DNA of 64,000 bases from Atriophallophorus winterbourni (lineage: Eukaryota > Platyhelminthes > Trematoda > Plagiorchiida > Microphallidae), in assembly GCA_013407085.1 (NCBI GenBank), contig JACCGJ010005202.1, forward strand, positions 80,749 through 144,748, written 5' to 3'. Both the position numbers and the translations under genes were made by a program. Each line of letters begins with the position of its first letter. Positions within the stretch are counted from its first letter, which is position 1. This document shows, one piece after another, positions 61,801 to 63,825 of this stretch. Below the pieces are notes generated by a model. It was not told where the DNA came from, made no database searches, and saw nothing but the letters and a program-made list of their open reading frames with translations.

Positions 61801-61947
61801 GCAATCATCCGTTTCTTGGCTGTGCTCCTCATGATCCTTTATCTGATAATGTGAATTTATTTTCCTTTGTGATGAAAGTCGATGAAATTAACTAGTCTAA
61901 TCGATTTTACCCTCTTTTTTCAGCCTAAAAATCCGTTCGACTCGTAA
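22815..61947 (+). CDS. VPS8: VPS8 orthologue, CORVET complex subunit (28-exon gene)
   Basis: VPS8 is a core subunit of CORVET, the Rab5-linked complex that tethers early endosomes for fusion. Exons were chained by GT-AG boundaries, reading phase and resemblance to animal VPS8. Summed length is 4,629 nt, giving 1,542 residues, a little longer than vertebrate VPS8. The order is: acidic Ser/Asp-rich N-terminus with a conserved SYDTAS stretch (residues 1 to about 80), beta-propeller (about 95-520), alpha-solenoid (about 520-1,440), RING-H2 (C1446, C1449, C1479, H1481, H1484, C1487, C1493, C1496) and a short tail ending NPFDS. The start ATG has an in-frame TGA directly upstream. No exon contains a stop or frameshift, so the gene looks functional. 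Introns range from 36 bp to about 3.1 kb and hold most transposon copies in this half of the window. Family assignment is near certain; single exon edges are less so, and exon 20 is the weakest. Confidence 0.93.
22923..23177 (+). CDS. VPS8: VPS8 exon 2
   Basis: Residues 25-109. Acidic at first (ERLDSDLEADL), then the SYDTAS segment and the lead-in to the propeller (LLNGISNQL, then GVGHPTC), all of which follow the order of vertebrate VPS8. Acceptor TTTTCAG, donor GTATGC, phase 0. Confidence 0.92.
23248..23302 (+). CDS. VPS8: VPS8 exon 3
   Basis: Residues 110-128. Encodes the first propeller strand with the family motif IVGT-x-x-G-x-x-LVF. The donor GTAAGT leaves phase 1, and the split codon completes as Asp in exon 4. 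Confidence 0.93.
23451..23871 (+). CDS. VPS8: VPS8 exon 4 (beta-propeller)
   Basis: Residues 128-268. Contains a WD40-like blade (VTSLAQNRDGSQLVSGY, then NGRLAIW) and the conserved DAHG block followed by DTGGSVFQI. This is the strongest VPS8 signature in the window. Acceptor TTGTAG, donor GTGAGT, phase 2. Confidence 0.95.
24639..25188. repeat. Foldback (nested inverted-repeat) element in VPS8 intron 4
   Basis: An arm at about 24,640-24,815 returns as its near-perfect reverse complement at about 24,872-25,052. A second stretch at about 24,815-24,872 returns inverted at about 25,120-25,190. The whole block is flanked by an exact 11-bp direct repeat, AAATAAGTGTT, at 24628-24638 and 25189-25199; part of this overlaps the arm ends, so the true target duplication may be shorter. 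No coding capacity is visible. It may be a foldback or MITE-type DNA element, or an inversion-duplication scar. The rest of the intron (23,872-24,620 and 25,200-25,430) shows nothing recognisable. Confidence 0.8.
25440..25530 (-). repeat. (CATA)n SINE-like repeat, degenerate fragment
   Basis: Keeps the GTAGTGAGACTCCAGCGTG block and part of the upstream module of the family on the minus strand. It lacks the 3' tail. Confidence 0.55.
25757..25807 (+). CDS. VPS8: VPS8 exon 5 (51-nt micro-exon)
   Basis: Residues 268-285. It sits between acceptor CTTCCAG and donor GTAAGT. Its phase is 2 on both sides and its translation (CFFSGS at the end) aligns with the CLFSGSKGE stretch of vertebrate VPS8, completed by the first codons of exon 6. 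This bridges a gap that would otherwise exist between exons 4 and 6. Confidence 0.85.
25950..26046 (+). repeat. (CATA)n SINE-like repeat, degenerate 3' half
   Basis: Recognisable by AGCCTGACACTATCT, CCAGGCTTGTGATT and a short ACATACAT tail. The stretch 26,047-26,540 has AT- and TG-rich low complexity but no gene. Confidence 0.55.
26541..26768 (-). repeat. (CATA)n SINE-like repeat, near full length
   Basis: Minus-strand copy. It starts with the tail-adjacent AGCACAAGCCTGATCCAGGC module and runs to the 5' hairpin remnant ATTGCACATCCG. Confidence 0.85.
26769..26917 (-). repeat. (CATA)n SINE-like repeat, tandem partial copy
   Basis: Abuts the previous copy head to tail. It lacks the 3' module but ends in the same 5' hairpin half, ATTGCACATCCG. 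The stretch 26,918-27,585 shows nothing recognisable. Confidence 0.7.
27590..28240 (+). mobile_element. RTE-type LINE reverse-transcriptase fragment in VPS8 intron 5
   Basis: With frameshifts and stops, the plus strand reads RT blocks in order: FLDFKEAFDSVDR, the GVPQKYVNILRALY block, then ISPFLFNF. The catalytic box, normally YADD, reads YTYD, so it is dead. The block order is that of RTE-like LINEs. Endonuclease and C-terminus are missing. It lies in sense with VPS8, inside the intron. Confidence 0.75.
28453..28657 (+). CDS. VPS8: VPS8 exon 6
   Basis: Residues 285-353. Begins RGEICALESL, ends in IVHWQKLG, and carries the conserved LIAMASFTKMVIV strand. The acceptor CCTAG is preceded by a long pyrimidine-rich tract, and the donor is GTAAGT, phase 0. 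Intron 6 (28,658-29,009) shows nothing recognisable. Confidence 0.93.
29010..29231 (+). CDS. VPS8: VPS8 exon 7 (beta-propeller)
   Basis: Residues 354-427. Contains PLLSW and then LAFGRGSNIYILLV, matching the PLLAW / LAFCRGD strands of vertebrate VPS8. Acceptor TTTTCAG, donor GTGAGT, phase 0 at both ends. Confidence 0.93.
29232..30168 (+). other. VPS8 intron 7, no gene seen
   Basis: AT-rich and unremarkable apart from AGCACGGATGTGCAAT near 29,875, which resembles the 5' hairpin of the (CATA)n repeat family and may be a tiny remnant of it. Confidence 0.5.
30169..30255 (+). CDS. VPS8: VPS8 exon 8
   Basis: Residues 428-456. Encodes a propeller strand pair (QLTILDINENLHLLN) aligned to the VVLLDSVEKLHVID region. 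Acceptor TTTCTAG. The donor GTTCGT is weak, but it is the one that keeps phase 0 and alignment with exon 9. Confidence 0.85.
30491..30692 (+). repeat. (CATA)n SINE-like repeat, well preserved
   Basis: Plus-strand copy with all internal modules, from ACACCGTGCTCAATTGATTG to GGATCAGGCTTGTGC. Its tail is only a short CACACCATACCAT tract. Confidence 0.88.
30694..30865 (+). repeat. (CATA)n SINE-like repeat, degenerate tandem neighbour
   Basis: Starts with the 5' hairpin remnant ATTGCACGGATATACG directly after the previous copy's tail and ends near CCTGGATCCACGCTTG. The middle module is lost. The stretch 30,866-31,160 shows nothing recognisable. Confidence 0.6.
31161..31247 (+). CDS. VPS8: VPS8 exon 9
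   Basis: Residues 457-485, including SSVQLTYHAETYKSL, which aligns with SEVQLVYNSSHFKSL of vertebrate VPS8. Acceptor CTCGTAG, donor GTAAGT, phase 0. The following intron is just 78 bp. Confidence 0.94.
31326..31436 (+). CDS. VPS8: VPS8 exon 10
   Basis: Residues 486-522. Reads ALAGQRSCTHTVVSHGSQ and ends VSLRSWSE, matching ALVGEKACYQSISSYGGQ and LRSWRE. This is the end of the propeller. Donor GTGAGT, phase 0. Intron 10 (31,437-32,001) shows nothing recognisable. Confidence 0.95.
32002..32282 (+). CDS. VPS8: VPS8 exon 11 (start of alpha-solenoid)
   Basis: Residues 523-616. The helix LVQSLFSCGSLEHAL aligns with the VDHLLKQDCLTEALAL helix that follows the propeller; a later helix reads VVPKLVVSNDWSL. 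Acceptor TTTCCAG, donor GTAAGT, phase 2. Confidence 0.9.
32459..32670 (-). mobile_element. LINE 3'-terminal fragment with (AAGTA)n-type tail
   Basis: On the minus strand an open frame ends ...ITEADSSSRR followed by a stop, then GTCGCACAAAAGTAAAGTAA. The last about 40 bp are shared with both repeat D copies (21.7 and 45.4 kb), so these seem to be 3' ends of one element family. The clade is not proven. Confidence 0.5.
32928..33085 (-). repeat. (CATA)n SINE-like repeat, partial
   Basis: Minus-strand copy with the tail side at 32,928 (ATGTATGTATGAAAGC). It ends at the CAGCATGCAGCTCAC-like block. The stretch 33,090-34,380 contains only a short ATG microsatellite (about 33,826-33,852) and no gene. 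Confidence 0.75.
34381..34708 (+). CDS. VPS8: VPS8 exon 12 (alpha-solenoid)
   Basis: Residues 616-725. Begins with the conserved DLLFNVLFPNM, matching DLLFSQMYDKL, and continues with IPPNVSSDLLKWCLDL, the counterpart of ITPQVMKDLIVH. Acceptor TTCTCAG, donor GTTAGT, phase 0. Open frames on the opposite strand here are shadows. Confidence 0.92.
35037..35105 (-). repeat. (CATA)n SINE-like repeat, fragment
   Basis: Minus-strand piece with CCAGGCAAAGTGCCGCATAG and GCTGCACGTGTGCTAA. Confidence 0.65.
35139..35228 (+). repeat. (CATA)n SINE-like repeat, fragment
   Basis: Plus-strand 3' module (TGTCTAAGCCTGGGTTACCTG to ATCATGCTTGTGTGATT) with a run of T and a CATACAT tail. It lies opposite in orientation to the fragment at 35,037. 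Confidence 0.65.
35299..35346 (-). repeat. (CATA)n SINE-like repeat, small fragment after a TTC run
   Basis: Keeps ATACTGTCAGGTTGTCTAGG, preceded by a TTC microsatellite. Nothing else is recognised between 35,347 and 35,965. Confidence 0.5.
35970..36212 (+). repeat. (CATA)n SINE-like repeat, full-length copy
   Basis: One of the most complete copies, about 243 bp. It opens with the hairpin ATTGCAC-GGAT-GTGCAAT, continues through the ACCGTGCTAAATTGATT and CTGGAGTCTCACTGCC blocks and ends in a CATACATACATACG tail. It is a useful reference copy for the family. Confidence 0.88.
36716..36848 (+). CDS. VPS8: VPS8 exon 13
   Basis: Residues 726-770. The helix pair HLFTAYLHLYTDILMDF aligns with the RLYDAMIYVYNRGMNEF helices. 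Acceptor TTTACAG, donor GTAAGT, phase 1. Confidence 0.9.
37006..37112 (+). repeat. (CATA)n SINE-like repeat, 3' half
   Basis: Sharp copy of the 3' module from TCTGTCTAGGCCTGGGCAACC to GGATCAGGCTTGTGC, with a short decayed tail. Confidence 0.85.
37310..37620 (+). mobile_element. Penelope-like element C-terminal (GIY-YIG-type) fragment
   Basis: With one or two frameshifts the plus strand reads ...CRDCEKDCIGQTARKLSTRLHDRQL and on to SIHVDQFG, a pattern typical of the C-terminal endonuclease region of Penelope-like elements (Cys pair, IG[QE]T-x-RKL-x-x-R). The first catalytic motifs are lost. The stretch 37,620-38,461 shows nothing further. Confidence 0.5.
38462..38583 (+). CDS. VPS8: VPS8 exon 14
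   Basis: Residues 770-810. Leucine-rich helix RCAAHLLLLLRSAF, then a Ser/Gln/Pro loop, ending DVPVL, which aligns with IPEDLVPLV across the splice. Acceptor TGCACAG, donor GTGAGT, phase 0. Less conserved than its neighbours. Confidence 0.8.
38845..38943 (+). repeat. (CATA)n SINE-like repeat hosting an RTE insertion
   Basis: 3' module from AAGGCTGGGCAACCTGCC to a CATACATACATAC tail. The RTE element that follows is inserted at the end of this tail, and the tail sequence is duplicated on the far side (40286-40299). Confidence 0.85.
38897..40273 (+). CDS. RTE reverse transcriptase ORF (partial, chimeric start)
   Basis: 458-codon open frame. The first about 16 residues are read from the SINE-like host repeat; true element sequence begins at about KLPKKGGL. 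RT blocks run from residue about 20 to 245 (NWRGI, EQSGFRK, FEKAFDSVD, QGCLLSP, YADDV). The C-terminal part (about 250-458) holds YLGSIVS, LLYGSETW and RRKWRWVGH, as in RTE elements. With no endonuclease it cannot be autonomous. No promoter is evident, so it is probably not a real gene product. Confidence 0.85.
   Translation: MPGSRLVISYIHTSHIKLPKKGGLRLCKNWRGIMLLSVPSKVLTRIILMRLRDATDQVLRSEQSGFRKQKSGIDQIATLRIIIEQSIEWQSPLCLNFIDFEKAFDSVDREFIWKLLPHYGVPPLYMDLIKQLYEGASCQVIHNGRLTDPFGVETGVRQGCLLSPMIFLLVIDWIMKQTVKGERNGIDWKESEHLEDLEYADDVCLISRDPQRLQRKTDRLAHFASYAGLRVNTEKTEVLRVLTDEHPSITINGKAVKDVTQFVYLGSIVSISGGTDEDIVARIGKARYAFIALKPIWESKVLSKRTKLRIFRSNVKSVLLYGSETWRVTAKSSGRLQSFHNNCLRRIIGVKWPEKIRNQDLWQIAAEDPSAQQISRRKWRWVGHTLRKPYDDITRHALVWNPIGKRRVGRPRITWKRSCEEEIRKCGLNWNDIKLAAMDRPKWRQVAEALCSSRNSRG
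38944..40285 (+). mobile_element. 5'-truncated RTE-type LINE in VPS8 intron 14
   Basis: About 1.34 kb flanked by an exact 14-bp duplication, CATACATCGCATAT, at 38930-38943 and 40286-40299. It carries one open frame: RT domain with FIDFEKAFDSVDR, GVRQGCLLSP and the intact catalytic YADD, followed by the RTE-type C-terminus (WVGHTLRKP, then GRPRITW). The endonuclease half is missing, as expected from truncated target-primed reverse transcription. The open frame and clean duplication suggest a recent insertion. It is in sense with VPS8 and lies about 360 bp after exon 14. Confidence 0.93.
40286..41500 (+). other. Remainder of VPS8 intron 14
   Basis: Apart from the target-site duplication at its left edge, no feature is recognisable. 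A 76-codon open frame at 40,568 has no conserved motif and does not fit the VPS8 alignment. Confidence 0.4.
41501..41661 (+). CDS. VPS8: VPS8 exon 15
   Basis: Residues 811-864. LPYLHLFLEYNAVDFLNMLTLS aligns with IYPYIRTLLHFDTREFLNVLALT. Exon 14 joins it directly in phase 0. Acceptor CTGCTAG, donor GTAAGC, phase 2. Confidence 0.94.
41840..42017 (-). repeat. (CATA)n SINE-like repeat, diverged copy
   Basis: Minus-strand copy from ACAATCCTGATCCAG to ACCGGTGGCAAATCAATT-x-AACAC. Well diverged, hence older than the sharp copies. The stretch 42,018-43,370 has no supported gene; a 155-codon open frame at 42,715 lacks any recognisable motif. Confidence 0.75.
43372..43584 (+). repeat. (CATA)n SINE-like repeat, near full length
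   Basis: Starts with the intact hairpin ATTGCAC-GGAT-GTGCAAT and ends at CATTCTTGCGATTT. The tail is replaced by AATAATAATATT. Confidence 0.82.
43600..44166 (+). mobile_element. LINE C-terminus with CCHC/C2H2-like finger, copy 1 (intron 15)
   Basis: Open frame with RRLRWLGHVYRMEN, KDLLYGEL, GRPYLRYK and VCKRDMK, then a Lys/Arg-rich segment and a final finger CGRDCSSRIGLFSHSKSC. This is the typical tail of RTE-related LINEs. About 110 bp of 3' UTR are shared with the copy at 51.7 kb. RT and endonuclease are absent (5' truncation). The frame is undamaged. The stretch 44,167-44,780 shows nothing recognisable. Confidence 0.8.
44781..44937 (+). CDS. VPS8: VPS8 exon 16
   Basis: Residues 864-916. 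LIACVHAYDFPSYAIDVFVFIVQHV aligns with LLKVMVENSDFTPSQVGCLFTFLARQL. Acceptor CTTTCAG, donor GTTAGT, phase 0. Confidence 0.93.
45416..45970 (-). repeat. Repeat D, copy 2 (intron 16)
   Basis: About 555 bp, co-linear with 21,690-22,252 from GTGCGACTATCTCCTCC to the CAGTGGGAGCTTATCCCC end. The minus-strand reading ends in the (AAGTA)n-type tail shared with 32.5 kb, so the element probably runs on the minus strand. A 104-codon minus frame at 45,541-45,855 has no known motif. The rest of intron 16 shows nothing. Confidence 0.75.
46844..46986 (+). CDS. VPS8: VPS8 exon 17
   Basis: Residues 917-964. FEYAAVELLSADLLPNVDECLRLARSTG aligns with ERQQVLLELLQAGGIVQFEESRLIRMAEKA. Acceptor TTCACAG, donor GTGAGT, phase 2; the split Leu codon is completed in exon 18. 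The stretch 46,987-47,690 shows nothing recognisable. Confidence 0.94.
47700..48598 (+). mobile_element. Decayed RTE-type LINE 3' end, two pieces, (ATG)n tail
   Basis: First piece 47,735-47,856 reads KGRVYNAVVRATHLYTCETW. A second piece from about 48,050 restarts at CETWFIRAEDIR and continues RRIARIRWQHRV, LARLRWLGHVLRM and the C-terminus. It ends near 48,510, followed by 3' UTR and an ATG/ATA microsatellite at about 48,570-48,598. Between the pieces (47,857-48,050) lies a foreign segment containing CAACCGGGTAGTAGCACGCC, of which a relative occurs at 55,324. Short tandem 3' tails are usual for RTE elements. Confidence 0.7.
48635..48832 (+). repeat. (CATA)n SINE-like repeat, sharp copy
   Basis: All modules from GCTAACACCGTGCTAAATTG to a short ATACATACATAAATA tail, with little divergence. 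Confidence 0.9.
49018..49300 (+). CDS. VPS8: VPS8 exon 18
   Basis: Residues 964-1058. FQVCEFIHRLRGQHEEVFKDQL aligns with YQICEFMYEREHQYDKIIDCYL. A long helix AELQQLTIQVFAFLERLQ follows. Acceptor CTTGTAG, donor GTGAGC, phase 0. Confidence 0.94.
49571..49890 (+). repeat. (CATA)n SINE-like repeat with expanded ~100-bp tail
   Basis: Complete 3' module followed by a tetranucleotide CATA microsatellite at about 49,787-49,890 with a few G and T interruptions. Open frames of alternating Tyr-Val-Cys-Met or Thr-Tyr-Ile-His on either strand here are artefacts of the microsatellite. Confidence 0.92.
50240..50427 (+). CDS. VPS8: VPS8 exon 19
   Basis: Residues 1059-1121. Opens with LFSVLDPKQTL, the match of the RSLLDPREGI turn, then a fluke-specific stretch NLPDEESNNRLACFLLLRDFF. 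Acceptor TCTTCAAG, donor GTACGT, phase 2. Confidence 0.85.
50993..51133 (+). CDS. VPS8: VPS8 exon 20 (candidate, possibly optional)
   Basis: 141 nt with acceptor GGAAAG and donor GTAAGA. Phase is 2 on both sides, so including or skipping it keeps the frame. The open frame reads LILDVKHEIDLLPGISRFLHIVN. No counterpart is visible in vertebrate VPS8, so this rests on splice sites and phase only. A stop directly upstream excludes a longer exon. Confidence 0.5.
51296..51390 (+). repeat. Repeat E fragment 1
   Basis: TTTTCCGTGAAGTTGGTTGTATCAT and the following AACTCACGA recur with two mismatches at 52,753-52,795. Family unknown. Confidence 0.5.
51600..51660 (+). repeat. (CATA)n SINE-like repeat, eroded fragment
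   Basis: TTGATCGCTACCGGCGATGGG and AACAGGCTGCAATC correspond loosely to the middle module. Weak. Confidence 0.35.
51744..52420 (-). mobile_element. LINE C-terminus with finger, copy 2 (intron 20)
   Basis: Minus-strand relative of 43,600-44,166. It extends further upstream: LLYGSEPWTTHARHERKLNAFH and on to RWLGHVYRMENGRIPKDLL and GRPYLRYKDVCKRDMK. A stop after about ALDRS interrupts the frame, and the finger and 3' UTR continue beyond it to 51,744. It is inverted relative to copy 1, 8 kb away. Confidence 0.78.
52460..52673 (+). CDS. VPS8: VPS8 exon 21
   Basis: Residues 1168-1239. RPEVVEFFIRLHVSFDPDEDSILDVL aligns with ITEQFIELLCQFNPTQVIETLQVL. Acceptor AAACAG, donor GTGAGT, phase 0. Confidence 0.92.
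52745..52800 (+). repeat. Repeat E fragment 2
   Basis: Second instance of the sequence described at 51,296, just after exon 21. The stretch 52,800-53,120 shows nothing else. Confidence 0.5.
53121..53259. repeat. Perfect 47-bp inverted repeat with 45-bp loop
   Basis: Arms at 53121-53167 and 53213-53259 are exact reverse complements. The right arm and loop are Gypsy pol coding sequence. The left arm is an inverted extra copy placed directly before it, so it marks the left breakpoint of the Gypsy fragment. Confidence 0.97.
53146..54576 (+). mobile_element. Ty3/Gypsy LTR-retrotransposon pol fragment (RT + RNase H), intron 21
   Basis: A 476-codon uninterrupted frame. RT spans residues about 45-225 with LRP, FAKLDMAEAYFQM, LPFGVKTAPAIFQ and the catalytic YLDD. 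The thumb region is LRSFLGLVSYY. RNase H-like homology (about 300-430) has ADASSHGVGAV, EKEALALVFAVKRF and LTDHKPL. Gag, protease, integrase and LTRs are absent. Its last about 8 codons after SHPRRQ are foreign. The long open frame suggests modest age. Its first about 10 codons come from the inverted arm. It lies in sense with VPS8. The stretch 54,577-55,104 shows no further element. Confidence 0.92.
55105..55194 (+). CDS. VPS8: VPS8 exon 22
   Basis: Residues 1240-1269. Reads TVALLHESAAEYEKAFDIYKQ, matching VTAYLLEKKGDIHGAFLIML. Acceptor AAACAG, donor GTACAT, phase 0. Confidence 0.93.
55460..55583 (+). repeat. (CATA)n SINE-like repeat, partial
   Basis: Keeps TTAATTGATTGCCAACGGTAG through TGTCTAGGACTGGCAACCTGACC and stops before the 3' module. 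It ends about 60 bp before exon 23, close to the splice acceptor. A short segment at 55,310-55,380 (CAACCGGGTAGTATCATGCC) matches one at 47,967. Confidence 0.75.
55643..55828 (+). CDS. VPS8: VPS8 exon 23
   Basis: Residues 1270-1331. STERICEQLRSFAESWF corresponds to the VETIALCQRNSHNL helix. The preceding acidic DIDDDRREK stretch fills a variable loop. Acceptor CCAAAG, donor GTAATT, phase 0. Intron 23 (55,829-57,302) is mostly unrecognisable. Confidence 0.85.
56342..56361. repeat. Perfect 20-bp palindrome
   Basis: Centred on CCATATGG with GGTACC on both sides. It follows a CTCTCTCTCT tract in VPS8 intron 23. Confidence 0.9.
56528..56678 (+). repeat. (CATA)n SINE-like repeat, diverged
   Basis: Plus-strand copy with an internal deletion after ACCTGACAGTATCTT (the CCCACGTGCAG module is missing). 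Confidence 0.7.
57303..57366 (+). CDS. VPS8: VPS8 exon 24
   Basis: Residues 1332-1353. TVWFKVVDVLLEEQNGL aligns with ALWFPLLEAMMAPQKL. Acceptor ATTTTAG, donor GTAAAA, phase 1. Confidence 0.92.
57406..57610 (+). repeat. (CATA)n SINE-like repeat, sharp copy next to a splice donor
   Basis: Begins only 39 bp after the exon 24 donor and has all modules through GGATCAGGCTTGTG. The tail is reduced to TTTTCATAAATTT. Confidence 0.9.
58171..58284. repeat. Imperfect 37-bp inverted repeat (hairpin) in intron 24
   Basis: Arms 58171-58207 and 58248-58284 match at 32 of 37 positions; most mismatches would be G-U compatible in RNA. The loop is 40 bp. No coding capacity is supported. It may be a MITE remnant. 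The remainder of intron 24 (57,611-59,563) shows nothing else. Confidence 0.8.
59564..59646 (+). CDS. VPS8: VPS8 exon 25
   Basis: Residues 1353-1380. LFHLMLSYASPTVSLPSIMLYILQ aligns with LKSLTMQVLNSMAAFIALPSILQRILQ. Acceptor TTTTCAG, donor GTAAAT, phase 0. The following intron is 90 bp. Confidence 0.94.
59737..60029 (+). CDS. VPS8: VPS8 exon 26 (first half of RING)
   Basis: Residues 1381-1478. A helix ending TQQHVSLVSRVSRGI is followed by CCAWC, which supplies the first zinc-ligand pair (C1446, C1449), and by MVLAFG leading into the CGH motif. Acceptor TATCAG, donor GTGAGT, phase 2. Intron 26 (60,030-61,289) holds one repeat fragment and nothing else recognised. Confidence 0.94.
61191..61258 (+). 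repeat. (CATA)n SINE-like repeat, 3' fragment
   Basis: Short piece GACTGTGCGGCACTTTGCCT with a CATACATACATACATCATC tail, about 30 bp before exon 27. Confidence 0.7.
61290..61461 (+). CDS. VPS8: VPS8 exon 27 (second half of RING-H2)
   Basis: Residues 1478-1535. CGHLYHKSCLKDAHCPVC completes the RING-H2 ligand set (C1479, H1481, H1484, C1487, C1493, C1496). A polar tail rich in Ser, Gln, Lys and Asp follows. Acceptor TCTATAG, donor GTAGGT, phase 0. Intron 27 (61,462-61,923) shows nothing recognisable. Confidence 0.95.
61924..61947 (+). CDS. VPS8: VPS8 exon 28 (stop codon)
   Basis: Seven codons, PKNPFDS, then TAA. Acceptor TTTTTTCAG. An internal GTAAGA at 61944 could act as a donor to a further exon, so the C-terminus is less certain than the rest. 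Confidence 0.7.
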   Translation, partial: PKNPFDS

Positions 61948-62057
61948 GATAAAATGCGGTGGTGGCATATGCTAGCTGAATTCGTTCCCGATACTGTGAT
62001 GCAATCATTTTGCCAACATCAATGCTTTTCTTGTCTGATTTCTATGATATTCTTTCG

Positions 62058-62063
62058 AATAAA
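62058..62063 (+). promoter_or_regulatory. Candidate polyadenylation signal of VPS8
   Basis: AATAAA, 111 nt after the stop codon. It fits a short 3' UTR but is not proven. The segment 62,100-62,340 is open in two frames; see findings. Confidence 0.45.
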
Positions 62064-62449
62064 AGCCTTCCCTGTACTTGTTTCACACAGCATATCAGGT
62101 CGTCAGGTTTGTCAGTCGTAAATGTTCGAGCCGGCACTCCAATTGATGCATATGCCGAACGTTGTGGTAGCTATTTGTCAGTTGATGTCGACTATGGATT
62201 TACACTGCAAGAACATGATTATCTCAAACTCTACATTGCCCCACATGGCTGTACAACCCGTGTCGGGAGTAGCAATCCCTCCTGCAACACAATATGCAGT
62301 GCCAGATCGTCCGGTGGTGTTCATGTGGTAGCCCAACTAAGCGCAGGTTCCTCAGCAGCTTGAAGATGATTCACTCCTCAAACAATTAGGCAATAATATA
62401 AAACTAAAATTCTGACGATCCAATGTATCGAATACCTCTTTATTATTAC

Positions 62450-62520
62450 TCGTGCAGTCTCTGACTGTGCGGCACTTTGCCTGGATCAGGCTTGTGCTTT
62501 CATGTCATACATACCATACT
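62450..62520 (+). repeat. (CATA)n SINE-like repeat, 3' fragment
   Basis: Sharp 3' module from CGTGCAGTCTCTGACTGTGC to the tail CATGTCATACATACCATAC. Confidence 0.85.
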
Positions 62521-62639
62521 CGGTCATACAAGCTACTTGGGGATTAAGTAACGAAAACGGATAATGAATTTTGCGAGTTCTCCTCATATGATCGTTGTAA
62601 GGCCTCACTTTGTGCAACGGTTTCGGTGATTAAGCAGAG

Positions 62640-63790
62640 GTCGGGCACATTATTAAGGTGTACACACCAAGCTTGCAGACGTCAAGATCAGCGTTACGTT
62701 TTGCAAAGTTTTGGTCATCACAACTTGACGTACATTATTCCCCTACTATCCGGGTAGTGTCTCGCCAACAAGCAACTAATTATATCGGTAAAATGACGGT
62801 GGACAAGAAGCAACGTTGGTCTGCCCCGGTATTGGTATAAGCTGTTTGTCCGAAACGCACATACACATATTTAGCTCGGTCACACGACTGTCTAATGTCT
62901 CGAACTTACACAACTCATACTATGTACGCCTGTCCAGGGATCACGGCCACAGTATCCGGTCAAGATGGTGTCGGAATCGTTTTGAGTGACAGAGCTGAGG
63001 TCACGACTATGGACTTGATCCCAGTCAACAGAAGCCTTTGTGCATCAAGATATCAAAACAAATCGCGTGACCTGCTTATGACTGCTGCCGATTCATCGTA
63101 TTTCTGACTTCGGTAAAAATTAGCTCCATGGAAAATTACGAGAACTTATTGGATTTGCAGTAAAGAGTGACCTCGCTATCTTAGCTGGAGACATTGATGG
63201 TGCGGGTAGGTCGTCTGTTTTTCATGGATGGAAGGTTTGACATCGTCATCGAAATGATAAAGACGAAAGGCTAGTTAGCTTGCGCTCAGAGCACAGGCTT
63301 TATCTTGCCAGTACTATCTGGTTATCGGGAGGTTGAGCTGGATGATAATCGCACTCCTCAAAAATGAATCTCATATAATGCAACAAACCCTGAACCGCTT
63401 GGTATGCTTTGTACCAAACAAGTGTAAAGCACTTACCCAAGACCGGAGCAGGTATCTTCAAAATCTAACTGTGACGTCAATCTAGTACTGGTTTATAGCT
63501 TCATTTATCTCGGGAGTTTTATCTCTGCTGAGAGTTGCATGGAATAAGTGATCTTGCTAAGTGTACGCAAAGCGTGTGTAGCGTATGCTACCCTACACAA
63601 TCTAAGGCAATGCTCAGGCCATGCTGAAGGTCGAGTGTATAATGCAGCCGTGCGAGTGGTAAATGTTCGTCAGTTATTCGTTTTTTATGTGTTCGCTTCA
63701 TGTTGCTTGGCAATTTGTCCGGTTCCAGACCTGTGCTGCAAACTTATGAGGATGAAGGTCTGTTCTGCGTGTAGAATAAATTGCATGTTG
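62640..63790 (+). mobile_element. Decayed RTE-type LINE: endonuclease region and C-terminal scrap
   Basis: Endonuclease-like blocks appear in order with frameshifts: DGVGIVLSDRAEV with NRSLCASR (62,960-63,060), AGDIDGAGR (63,186-63,215), ERLVSLRSEHRLYLASTIW (63,268-63,322). After about 63,600 the reading EGRVYNAAVRV matches the C-terminal part also seen at 47.7 kb, so the RT core has been deleted. Confidence 0.65.
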
Positions 63791-63825
63791 CTAATTAAAG
63801 AAGGTTTCGATAATATCTCCCAAGA

